NCBI RefSeq assembly: GCF_039542225.1
Contig: NZ_BAABHS010000027.1
Span: forward strand, 44,211 to 108,210
From: Yinghuangia aomiensis
GTDB lineage: Bacteria; Actinomycetota; Actinomycetes; Streptomycetales; Streptomycetaceae
Reading direction: 5' to 3'
Length of the DNA stretch: 64,000 bases
Shown here: positions 57,327 through 64,000 of the stretch, piece after piece
How the letters are laid out: each line of letters begins with the position of its first letter
Position numbering within the stretch: the first letter of the stretch is position 1
Made by a program: the position numbers and the translations under genes
The notes under the pieces: generated by a model
Database searches by the model: none
What the model was told of the DNA's origin: nothing
What the model saw: the letters and a program-made list of their open reading frames with translations, nothing else

Positions 57327-59171
57327 TCAGCCGTCGACTTCCGCGGCTGCCGCGGCGAACTGCGCGGCGTAGAGCCGGGCGTAGGCACCATCTGCGGCGA
57401 GCAGCGTGTCGTGACTGCCCTGTTCCACGATGCGGCCGTCTTCCATGACGACGATGGCGTCCGCGTCACGGATGGTGGACAGCCGGTGCGCGATGACGAA
57501 CGCCGTGCGCCCTTCACGGAGCTTGGCCGTGGCCTGCTGGATGAGCACCTCGGTCCGCGTGTCGACCGAGCTGGTGGCTTCGTCCAGGATGAGGATCGCG
57601 GGTTCGGCGAGGAAGGCCCGTGCGATCGTGATCAGTTGCTTCTCGCCGGCACTGAGACCGGCGCCGTCGTCGTCGACGTGCGTGTCGTAGCCCTCGGGGA
57701 GCGTGCGGATGAAGCGGTCGGCATGCGCGGCCTTGGCGGCGGCGACGATGCGTTCCGGGTCCGGGTTGTCGGCGCCGTAGGCGATGTTCTCGGCGATGGT
57801 GCCGCCGAACAGCCAGGTGTCCTGGAGCACCATGCCGATGCGGGAACGGAGTTCATGCCGCGGCATGGCGGCGATGTCGACACCGTCGAGGGTGATGCTG
57901 CCCCGGTCGATGTCGTAGAACCGCATGATGAGGTTGACCAGGGTGGTCTTGCCGGCTCCGGTGGGGCCGACGATGGCGACCGTGTGGCCGGGTTCCGCGG
58001 TCAAGGACAGGTTCTCGATCAGCGGCTTGTCGGGCGTGTAGCGGAAGACGACGTCGTGGAAGGACACCCGGCCCGCCGCCTCGTGCCCGCCCTGCTTCCC
58101 GACCGGGCCGACGGCGGGAGGGTCCGCGGGCTCTTCGGGGGCGTCGAGGAGTTCGAAGACGCGTTCCGCGGAGGCCAGTCCCGACTGCACCATGCCGGCC
58201 ATGGCGGCGAGGAACGAGAAGGGCTGGCTGTACTGCCGCGAGTACTGGATGAACGCCTGGACGTCACCGACGCTCAGTGCTCCGGCCGCCACCCGCACGC
58301 CTCCGACGACGGCGATCAGCACGTAGTTGAGGTTGCTCAGGAACATCATCGACGGCTGGATCGCGTTGGACAGCGCGCCTGCCTTGCGGGTCGCGGCGGC
58401 CAAACGCTCGTTGTGCTCGGCAAAGGCCTCTTCGGCCTGGGCTTCGCGGCCGAATGCCTTGATCAGCGCGTGCCCGGTGTACATCTCCTCGATGTGCGCG
58501 TTGAGGCGGCCGGTGTGCTTCCACTGCTCGCCGAACGCCGGCTGGGCACGTTTGCCGAGCTTGAACACCACCCACACCGACACCGGTGCGGTGACCAACG
58601 CGATCAACGCGAGCATCCAGGAGATCCAGAACATCACCGCGAGCATCCCGAAGATGCTGAACAGCGGGATGACGAGTTGACCGACCGCCTGTTGCAGGGT
58701 GACGCCCAGGTTGTCGATGTCGTTCGTGACCCGGCTGAGGATCTCGCCGCGGCGGCGCTGGTCGACGTAGCCGAGCGGGATCCGGGAGATCTTGGCCTGG
58801 ACGTCGTCGCGCAGCCGCTGGACGATGCGCTGCACGGCGAGGTTGGCGAGCCAGGACTGGACCACGGCGAAGGTGCCGGCGCCCAGGTAGACGAGCGTGG
58901 CGTACAGCAGTACTTCGCCGACGCCGCCGAAGTCGATGCCGTCTCCGAGCACCCCGTCGAGCACCCGGTCCGTGGCACGGCCGAGCAGCCACGGACCGGC
59001 GGAAGCCAACGCGACGCTGACCAGTCCGGCGACGAGGATCCACCCGATGAGCGGGCGTTCGGTGGCCAGCAGCGTGCCCATCCGGCGCAGCGCGGCGCGC
59101 GCGTCGGACGAGCGGTCGGGGCGCCGGGGCGCGTTCTCTTTGTCGGAAAGGGTGTTCCGGCCCGCTTTCAT
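57327..59171 (-). CDS. ABC exporter half-transporter (membrane domain fused to ATPase), subunit 2
   Basis: A 614-residue exporter of the MsbA/LmrA type. Six predicted membrane segments (for example IGWILVAGLVSVALASAGPW and VLLYATLVYLGAGTFAV) occupy the first about 330 residues. The ATPase shows Walker A GPTGAGKTTLVNLIM, a variant signature LSAGEKQLITIARA and Walker B ILILDEATSSVD. Its ATG overlaps the stop of the first half-transporter as ATGA, so the two form a heterodimer. Substrates of this class are hydrophobic drugs, lipids or toxic metabolites. The MarR protein divergently encoded probably represses the pair. Confidence 0.92.
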   Translation of the reverse strand: MKAGRNTLSDKENAPRRPDRSSDARAALRRMGTLLATERPLIGWILVAGLVSVALASAGPWLLGRATDRVLDGVLGDGIDFGGVGEVLLYATLVYLGAGTFAVVQSWLANLAVQRIVQRLRDDVQAKISRIPLGYVDQRRRGEILSRVTNDIDNLGVTLQQAVGQLVIPLFSIFGMLAVMFWISWMLALIALVTAPVSVWVVFKLGKRAQPAFGEQWKHTGRLNAHIEEMYTGHALIKAFGREAQAEEAFAEHNERLAAATRKAGALSNAIQPSMMFLSNLNYVLIAVVGGVRVAAGALSVGDVQAFIQYSRQYSQPFSFLAAMAGMVQSGLASAERVFELLDAPEEPADPPAVGPVGKQGGHEAAGRVSFHDVVFRYTPDKPLIENLSLTAEPGHTVAIVGPTGAGKTTLVNLIMRFYDIDRGSITLDGVDIAAMPRHELRSRIGMVLQDTWLFGGTIAENIAYGADNPDPERIVAAAKAAHADRFIRTLPEGYDTHVDDDGAGLSAGEKQLITIARAFLAEPAILILDEATSSVDTRTEVLIQQATAKLREGRTAFVIAHRLSTIRDADAIVVMEDGRIVEQGSHDTLLAADGAYARLYAAQFAAAAAEVDG

Positions 59172-60901
59172 GCCGCCTCCGCCTCGGTCATCTGGGACAA
59201 CACGATCTCCCGGTACGTCGCGTTGCCGGCGAGGAGTTGGTGGTGGGTGCCGGTGCCGACGACGCGCCCTTCGTCGAGGACGACGATGCGGTCCGCGTCC
59301 CGGATCGTGCCGACGCGTTGGGCGACGACGATCACCGTGACACCCGTGGTCTCACGGGCGAGGGCGTCGCGGAGCCGGGCGTCGGTGGCGTAGTCGAGGG
59401 CGCTGAAGGAATCGTCGAACAAGTACACGTCGGGTCTGCCGACCAAGGCGCGGGCGATCGCCAGACGCTGGCGTTGGCCGCCCGAGACGTTCGTGCCGCC
59501 CTGCGCAATGGGCGCGTTCAGCCTCGCTGGGAGGCGTTCGACGAAGTCGCGGGCCTGCGCGATGTCCAGGGCGCGCCAAAGTTCGTCGTCGGTGGCTTCC
59601 AGAGCACCGAAGCGCAGGTTGGTCGCGATGGTGCCGGAGAAGAGGAACGGGCGTTGCGGGACATAGCCGACGGTCTTGCTGAGGGTCGCAGGGTCGATGT
59701 CGCGGACGTCGACGCCGCCTACCGCGACGGCGCCCGCACTCGCGTCGGCGAGCCTGGGTATCAGGCTGAGGAGGGTGCTCTTGCCACTGCCGGTGCTCCC
59801 GATGACGGCGACCGTCTCGCCGGGGGCCGCGGTGAGGGAGACGCCGTCGAGCACGGGGGCTTCGGCTCCCGGGTACCGGAAGCCGGCACCACTGATTTCG
59901 ACGCGGCCCGGCTCGGGCAGATCGTCCACGGGCAGCACCGGTGCGTCGATGGAGGTCGGCGTCTCCAGGACTTCGCGGACGCGCGCGGCGCAGACTTCCG
60001 CGCGGGGCAGCTGGCGCAGCAGGTAGGCGGCCATGATCGCGGCGCCCAGGACCTGCATCACGTAGCCGAGGAAGGCGGACAGTGCGCCCACATCGATCGC
60101 CCCGCTGTCGATGCGCCGTGCTCCGAACCACACGACGGCGACGCCCGCGACTCCGGTGACCGTGGTCAGCACCGGCTGGAGCAGTGCCATGAGGCGGCCG
60201 ACCCGGAGTGACACGTCGGTGAGCTGCGCGTTGGCTTCGCCGAACCGGTCGTGCTCGCGGCGTTCTTGGACGAACGCGCGGATGACGCGCAACCCGGTGA
60301 TCTGTTCGCGCATGATGCGGTTGACCGTGTCGATCGTGTCCTGCATGACGACCGAGAGGGGTGTCATGCGGCGCAGGACGGCCCAGATGACCAGGCCCAG
60401 GAGCGGCATCACCACCACCAGGAGGAGCGACAACGGGACGTCCTGGCCGAGCGCGAACACGATGCCGCCGACGCACATGATCGGTGCGGTGACCATGAAG
60501 GTCAGCACGACCTGCACGAGCATCTGGATCTGCTGCACGTCGTTGGTGGTGCGGGTGATGAGCGACGGCGCGCCGAAGTGGTGGAGTTCGCGCGCGGAGA
60601 ACGACTGGACTCGGGTGAACAGCGCGGCGCGGAGGTCCTGCGCGAGGCCGGCCGCGGCGCGGTTGCTCAGCACGGTCGCGGCGAGGGCGGCGGCGAACTG
60701 GGCCAGCGACACGGCGGTCATCAGACCGCCGACCCGCCAGATGTGGCCGGTATCGCCGCGGAGGACGCCCTTGCTGATGATGTCCGCGCTGAGGTCGGGC
60801 AGGTAGAGGGCTGCGGCGGACTGGCCGAGTTGCAGCACCAGGACGACGGCGATGACGCGGCGGTAGGGACGCAGATGGGGCACGAGAAGTCGGATCAGCA
60901 C
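59168..60901 (-). CDS. ABC exporter half-transporter (membrane domain fused to ATPase), subunit 1
   Basis: A 577-residue exporter half with membrane segments in the first about 320 residues (VIAVVLVLQLGQSAAALYL, MVTAPIMCVGGIVFAL, VPLSLLLVVVMPLLGLVIW) and an ATPase domain with GSTGSGKSTLLSL, NVSGGQRQRLAIARAL and VYLFDDSFSALD. The serine after the Walker B aspartate replaces the usual DEATS glutamate, a common sign of a degenerate site in heterodimeric exporters. The GTG at 60901 is the first usable start. The palindromic site at 60975 lies upstream, between this gene and the MarR gene. Confidence 0.9.
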   Translation of the reverse strand: MLIRLLVPHLRPYRRVIAVVLVLQLGQSAAALYLPDLSADIISKGVLRGDTGHIWRVGGLMTAVSLAQFAAALAATVLSNRAAAGLAQDLRAALFTRVQSFSARELHHFGAPSLITRTTNDVQQIQMLVQVVLTFMVTAPIMCVGGIVFALGQDVPLSLLLVVVMPLLGLVIWAVLRRMTPLSVVMQDTIDTVNRIMREQITGLRVIRAFVQERREHDRFGEANAQLTDVSLRVGRLMALLQPVLTTVTGVAGVAVVWFGARRIDSGAIDVGALSAFLGYVMQVLGAAIMAAYLLRQLPRAEVCAARVREVLETPTSIDAPVLPVDDLPEPGRVEISGAGFRYPGAEAPVLDGVSLTAAPGETVAVIGSTGSGKSTLLSLIPRLADASAGAVAVGGVDVRDIDPATLSKTVGYVPQRPFLFSGTIATNLRFGALEATDDELWRALDIAQARDFVERLPARLNAPIAQGGTNVSGGQRQRLAIARALVGRPDVYLFDDSFSALDYATDARLRDALARETTGVTVIVVAQRVGTIRDADRIVVLDEGRVVGTGTHHQLLAGNATYREIVLSQMTEAEAA

Positions 60902-60974
60902 GCGGTCTCACAGCGCGTTGGGCCTGCGGCAGGGCAGGCGTCGGACGGCGTACCGAGGACAGTAATGGATCAGA

Positions 60975-60999
60975 CTTGATGCATCAAGTGTGATGCATC
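60975..60999. promoter_or_regulatory. MarR-type operator: palindrome CTTGATGCATCAAG with adjacent repeat
   Basis: CTTGATGCATCAAG (60975-60988) is a perfect 14-base palindrome. GATGCATC recurs at 60992-60999, and another TTGATG lies at 61004-61009, close to the MarR ATG at 61024. It is placed between the divergent MarR and exporter genes, the usual arrangement for autoregulation and exporter repression. Confidence 0.75.
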
Positions 61000-61023
61000 T
61001 TCCTTGATGTAATATGGCGAGGC

Positions 61024-61452
61024 ATGGACGGACACGAGCTGTACCACCTCGGCCGCACGCTGATGAAGCTCGGCGAGCAGTCGATCCCGCCGATGGGCAT
61101 CGAGGGATTGTCGGCCCCCACGCGGGCGATCGTGTCCGACATCTTCGAGAACCCGGGGAGTTCGATCTCGGACATCACCGCGCGGGTGCGGTTCCCGCAG
61201 AGCCAGGTGTCGGCCTGCGTGGCCCGACTGCGCGACGCGGGCGCGGTGGAGACGGTGACCGATCCGCAAGACCGCCGACGCACGCTGGTCCGGCCGACAG
61301 CCGAGACGCTGCGACGGGCGAAAAACCGCCCGCCGGCCGCGATCGACGGGGCGGTCGCCGCGGCGATCGGCAGCACGGACCCGAAGGAGATCGCGCGCGT
61401 GCACGAGGCGCTGGACCGGCTGCGCGAGGCGTTGCGTCCCCGGGAAAGCTAG
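61024..61452 (+). CDS. MarR family transcriptional regulator
   Basis: A 142-residue winged-helix protein: SISDITARVRFPQSQVSACV forms the recognition helix region, followed by LRDAGAVETVTDPQDRRRTL with the beta-wing DxRR motif, flanked by dimerisation helices. MarR proteins release DNA on binding a small hydrophobic or phenolic ligand. It lies 122 bases from the divergent exporter genes, and the palindrome at 60975 is the likely shared operator. The exporter could then be induced by the compound that enters the pathway or by toxic intermediates. Confidence 0.87.
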   Translation: MDGHELYHLGRTLMKLGEQSIPPMGIEGLSAPTRAIVSDIFENPGSSISDITARVRFPQSQVSACVARLRDAGAVETVTDPQDRRRTLVRPTAETLRRAKNRPPAAIDGAVAAAIGSTDPKEIARVHEALDRLREALRPRES

Positions 61453-61607
61453 AGCCGCCTGCCCGGCACGGTCGGCCCCGCCGACGCCCGCGATGCCGCG
61501 CGCGGAGGACACGGCAAGAGCGCGGATCGCCTTCCCCGAGAGACGCCGACTTCACGCTTCAGGGCGGCACATGGACCGCCCGCGCACTCCGCCTGCCCAG
61601 ACACCTT

Positions 61608-61622
61608 GAGAATAGTATTCTC
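61608..61622. promoter_or_regulatory. TetR operator GAGAAT-AGT-ATTCTC (perfect arms)
   Basis: A perfect palindrome 62 bases upstream of the SDR start at 61685, in the 232-base gap after the MarR gene. It is identical to the site at 51517 over 16 bases and marks the SDR/F420 oxidoreductase pair as part of the TetR regulon. Confidence 0.8.
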
Positions 61623-61684
61623 AAATTCGAGATTGCCATTTAGCATGCACGGGTAGCCCCAGTTCACCGTGACTTGGAGTCCGC

Positions 61685-62515
61685 ATGCCGAAGCCCGACT
61701 TCGCCGACCGCCGCGTTCTCGTCGTCGGGGGATCCTCCGGCGTCGGCCGCGGCATCGCCCTCGCCGCCGCGGCTCAGGGGGCACGCGTCGCCGTGGTGGG
61801 GCGGCGCGCCGCCCTGCTGGCCGAAGTCGCCGCCGAGACCGGCGGCACCGCGATCACCGCCGATCTCGCCGAGCCCGAGGACTGTGCCCGGATCGCCGAC
61901 GAGGCGGTCGCCGCACTCGGCGGCGACATCCACGCCGTGGTCCACACCGCGGGAGTCTCGCCGCTCATGCGGATCGCCCATACGCCGCCCGAGGTTTGGC
62001 GGCGCCTGATGGCCACCAACATCATCGGCCCGGTCCTCGTCACCTCCGCCGTCCTCCCCGCTCTGGCCCCGGACGCCTTGGTGGCCTTCACTTCGTCCCG
62101 CAGCGTCGGGCACCCTTACCACGGTGTCGGCGCCTACAGCGCCAGCAAGGCCGCTCTCGACCAGGCCATCCTCAGCCTCCGCCTGGAGAACCCTCGCGTC
62201 CGCTTCACCCGCGTCGAAATCGGCGACACCGCAGGCACCGACATCAACCGCGACTTCGACATGGCCACCCGTGGCGAACTCGCCCCGCTGTGGCTGTCCC
62301 ACGGCGTGCTGTCCGAGGTCCTCATGGACTGCGGCGACCTGTCCGGCATGATCACCGAGGCGCTCGGCCAGCTGCTCGCTCGTCCCGGCATCTCCGCGAA
62401 CAACCTGGTCTTCCACGGCGCCGGCGGGGTACTCACCTCGTTCGACCAGAAGCCGTCCGTCGGCGTACCCCAGCCCGAGCGGCTCCCCATCGCCGACAAC
62501 GGAAACCGCCGGTGA
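61685..62515 (+). CDS. SDR family oxidoreductase
   Basis: A 276-residue SDR: VVGGSSGVGRGIALAAA at the cofactor site, VVHTAGVSPLMRIA, catalytic serine in FTSSRSVGHPY and YSASK as the active pair. The C-terminal part is unusual for the family: instead of the standard TGQ-VDGG ending it continues GELAPLWLSHGVLSEVL and NNLVFHGAGGVLTSF, so it belongs to a divergent branch. Its stop overlaps the next gene as GTGA. Substrate unknown; the operator and pairing with an F420-type enzyme suggest redox chemistry on the pathway alcohol or ketone. Confidence 0.83.
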   Translation: MPKPDFADRRVLVVGGSSGVGRGIALAAAAQGARVAVVGRRAALLAEVAAETGGTAITADLAEPEDCARIADEAVAALGGDIHAVVHTAGVSPLMRIAHTPPEVWRRLMATNIIGPVLVTSAVLPALAPDALVAFTSSRSVGHPYHGVGAYSASKAALDQAILSLRLENPRVRFTRVEIGDTAGTDINRDFDMATRGELAPLWLSHGVLSEVLMDCGDLSGMITEALGQLLARPGISANNLVFHGAGGVLTSFDQKPSVGVPQPERLPIADNGNRR

Positions 62516-63504
62516 CTCCCCCGGGCGTCCGCCTTTCCCTTCGGTTCGACTTCCGCAACCCGCAGTTCGCAGGCACGTCCATGAGCGACCGCTATGCGGC
62601 CGCCCTCGACATGGCCGTGTGGGCCGACCGGCTCGGATTCGCCGCCGTCACCCTGTCCGAGCACCACGGTTTCGCCGACGGCTACCTTCCCGCACCCCTG
62701 ACGATGGCGGCAGCGGTGGCGGCTCGCACCGAACGGCTTCACATCATCATCGCGGCCGCCCCCGCACCGCTCTACGACCCGGTCCGGCTGGCCGAGGAAG
62801 CCGCCGTCGTGGATCTGCTCAGCCGCGGTCGGCTCACCCTCGTTCTCGCCAACGGCTATATGGCCTCCGAGTTCGCCATGCTCGGTATCTCGATGCGCGA
62901 CCGCGCGAAGCTCACCACCGAAGCCGTCCGCGTCCTTCGCGCGGCATGGTCCGGTGAGCCGTTCGAGCACCGCGGAGAGACCATCCGCGTCACGCCTACC
63001 CCCGCCATCCCGGGCGGCCCGCGCATCCTCCTCGGCGGTGCGGTCGAGGCAGCGGCACGCCGCGCGGCACACATCGCGGACGGCTTCGTGCCCAACTGGC
63101 CGGGGGTCTGGGAGCATTACCGCGACGAACGACTCAAGCTCGGCCATCCGGACCCGGGCCCGTTCATCGGCACGGTCGGCACATTCCTCCACGTGTCCCG
63201 CGACCCGGAACGCGACTGGCCGCGCATCCTGCCCTACGCGATGCACGAATCAGTCGAATATGGCACCCACGCGGCGGCGTCCGGAACGTCGGGCCGAGGA
63301 ACATACGAAGTGCCCGACTCCGCTGACGAATTGCGCCGAAGCGGCCAGTACCGCGTCGTCACCCCCGACGTGCTGCTCACCGAACTCAAAGCAGCCGGCC
63401 CCGCAGCACAAGTCGGCCTCCACCCACTGATGGGCGGTATCCCGCCCGAACTCGCTTGGGAGAGTCTGAGGTTGTTCGAATCGGAAGTGCTGGCGCGGCT
63501 CTGA
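62512..63504 (+). CDS. LLM-class (luciferase-like) flavin/F420-dependent oxidoreductase
   Basis: A 330-residue bacterial-luciferase-fold protein: VRLSLRFDFRNPQFAG, AVWADRLGFAAVTLSEHHGF, RTERLHIIIAAAPAPLYDPV, LVLANGYMASEFAMLGI and RILLGGAVEAAARRAAHIAD. The LSEHH and LANGY motifs are typical of the flavin-dependent monooxygenase branch as well as F420-dependent reductases, so it may insert oxygen or reduce a double bond. The GTG at 62512 overlaps the SDR stop. A second, more distant member of the family lies at 33007-33963, so two F420/flavin steps may exist in the pathway. Confidence 0.83.
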   Translation: MTPPGVRLSLRFDFRNPQFAGTSMSDRYAAALDMAVWADRLGFAAVTLSEHHGFADGYLPAPLTMAAAVAARTERLHIIIAAAPAPLYDPVRLAEEAAVVDLLSRGRLTLVLANGYMASEFAMLGISMRDRAKLTTEAVRVLRAAWSGEPFEHRGETIRVTPTPAIPGGPRILLGGAVEAAARRAAHIADGFVPNWPGVWEHYRDERLKLGHPDPGPFIGTVGTFLHVSRDPERDWPRILPYAMHESVEYGTHAAASGTSGRGTYEVPDSADELRRSGQYRVVTPDVLLTELKAAGPAAQVGLHPLMGGIPPELAWESLRLFESEVLARL

Positions 63505-63565
63505 ACGCGATCAAGGGCCCGATGCGGTCGTGCGATCTCACCCCCGCCGGACGGCGGGAGGCGCC

Positions 63566-63877
63566 TCAGAACGCCGTGTCCAAGCCGAGCGCGGCCGCGA
63601 CTCCGGCACCGTCCGAACCGACAGCCCCGTCCAATCGCTGCTCGGTCCAGACGGTCTTGCCGGTGCGCCGATACCGGCTCCCCCAGCGCGACGTCAGTTG
63701 GGCGACGAGGAACAACCCGCGGCCGCCCTCGTCGGTGTCGCGGGCTCGCCGCAACCGCGGCTGTGCGTTGCCCGCGTCACTGACCTCGCAGATGAGGACA
63801 TCGTCCCGGATCAGTCGCAGCGCGACTGGCGAACCGCCGTACCGAATCGCATTGGTGACCAGCTCGCTCACCACTAG
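63566..63877 (-). pseudogene. ATP-binding (HATPase_c) serine kinase/anti-sigma-type gene, 5' end lost to an insertion
   Basis: The remaining frame reads VVSELVTNAIRYGGSPVALR (the N-box) and GRGLFLVAQLTSRWG (the G-box), the signature of the RsbW/SpoIIAB-like single-domain ATPases abundant in Streptomyces. Intact members have about 40-60 residues before the N-box; here that part is missing because the sequence changes at CTAG (63874-63877) into DNA leading to a transposase gene. The gene therefore lacks its start and is probably inactive. A small CCCGCC/GGCGGG hairpin lies after its stop. Confidence 0.65.
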
Positions 63878-64000
63878 GGCCTGTTCTGAGTTCGGATCAC
63901 GATCGGGTCATTCCGGCCTCGGCGGCCGGGGGAATGCGGTAGACCGGACGGCATGACCCGGGGTGATCTGTCGGATGGCGAGTGGGAGTTGGTCGAGCCG
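63878..64000 (+). mobile_element. Left end of an IS5-like insertion sequence (runs off the right edge)
   Basis: After CTAG (63874-63877) the ATPase gene homology stops and GGCCTGTTCTGAGTTCGG begins, 75 bases before a transposase start. CTAG-like targets are common for IS5-family elements. The right end and the target duplication are outside the window, so the boundary is estimated from where the ATPase reading frame breaks. Confidence 0.55.
63953..64000 (+). CDS. Transposase, IS5 family, N-terminal fragment at the window edge
   Basis: Sixteen residues are visible: MTRGDLSDGEWELVEP. The (D/N)LSDxEWxLVEPLLP opening is that of actinomycete IS5/IS4-type transposases with the DUF4096 N-terminal domain. 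The DDE catalytic domain lies beyond the window, so integrity cannot be judged. Confidence 0.65.
   Translation, partial: MTRGDLSDGEWELVEP

Noticed and set aside
371..63504. A cholesterol-type KstR regulon
   Set aside because: I did not find the KstR or KstR2 palindromes, nor Kst, Hsa or Mce genes, so similarity is limited to enzyme families.
1..64000. A polyketide or peptide biosynthetic cluster
   Set aside because: P450, ligases and thiolases can suggest one, but no ketosynthase, carrier protein or condensation domain is present.
1..64000. tRNA genes, rRNA genes or CRISPR arrays
   Set aside because: No cloverleaf, rRNA-like or regularly spaced repeat sequence was noticed on either strand.

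Overview
The window is a GC-rich stretch of a high-GC Gram-positive (actinomycete) chromosome. This rests on the strong G/C bias at third codon positions, the frequent GTG starts with one TTG start, the tightly coupled operons, and families typical of the group: PucR with GAF, F420-type luciferase-like oxidoreductases, a P450 [3Fe-4S] ferredoxin, a secreted SGNH hydrolase and a Streptomyces-like IS5 transposase. The species cannot be fixed from the sequence. No tRNA, rRNA or CRISPR array was seen. Nearly all of the window is a catabolic island for an unidentified hydrophobic carboxylic acid or a precursor of one.

Layout. (1) 1-11017, minus strand: the end of a sugar-isomerase-like gene, a lone enoyl-CoA hydratase, then a nine-gene operon read from 11017 down to 1263 (hydratase, two-subunit acyl-CoA dehydrogenase, acyl-CoA ligase, class III CoA-transferase, hydratase, thiolase, acyl-CoA dehydrogenase, SDR). 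(2) 11394-15632, minus: a GntR/FCD regulator with an acyl-CoA dehydrogenase and an SDR, then a two-subunit 3-oxoacid CoA-transferase. (3) 15832-21610: a PucR regulator, two SGNH hydrolases, a metallo-beta-lactamase-fold hydrolase and an unknown gene. (4) 21855-31866: a second two-subunit acyl-CoA dehydrogenase with a hydratase, the divergent TetR regulator, a TesB thioesterase, a MeaB-like GTPase, thiolase and ligase operon, and a divergent SDR plus an iron-sulfur flavoreductase. (5) 31940-44541: CoA-transferase and F420 oxidoreductase; an amidohydrolase, ligase and split B12 acyl-CoA mutase operon; a ligase; then hydratase, DUF35-thiolase fusion, ferredoxin reductase and PPOX protein. (6) 44602-47606: two lipoprotein solute-binding proteins without permeases. 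(7) 47977-57309: CoA-transferase/aldehyde dehydrogenase/SDR operon, divergent from a dioxygenase, SDR, ferredoxin, P450 and reductase operon; then a CMD-like protein and a beta-hydroxyacid dehydrogenase. (8) 57327-61452: a MarR-controlled heterodimeric ABC exporter. (9) 61685-64000: SDR and F420 oxidoreductase, then an ATPase-domain gene cut by an IS5-like element at the right edge.

The main unifying observation is a 15-bp palindrome, GAGAAT-NNN-ATTCTC. It occurs with perfect arms in five intergenic regions and with one mismatch in a sixth; weaker versions lie in several more. Two of the sites, one perfect and one degenerate, lie in the promoter of the TetR gene at 24989. The sites stand before nearly all the catabolic units, so I infer one TetR regulon spread over about 60 kb. 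A second control layer is suggested by an exact 17-bp repeat centred on GGTCAGACC, of the FadR type, inside two promoters flanking the GntR gene.

Inferred pathway: oxidation of the substrate by P450, dioxygenase or F420 enzymes; oxidation to the acid by SDRs and aldehyde dehydrogenase; activation by four CoA ligases and three CoA-transferases; repeated dehydrogenation, hydration, oxidation and thiolysis or retro-aldol cleavage; and carbon-skeleton rearrangement of a branched acyl-CoA by the B12 mutase. The substrate is not identifiable from sequence; a terpenoid-, alicyclic- or steroid-like compound fits the gene content.
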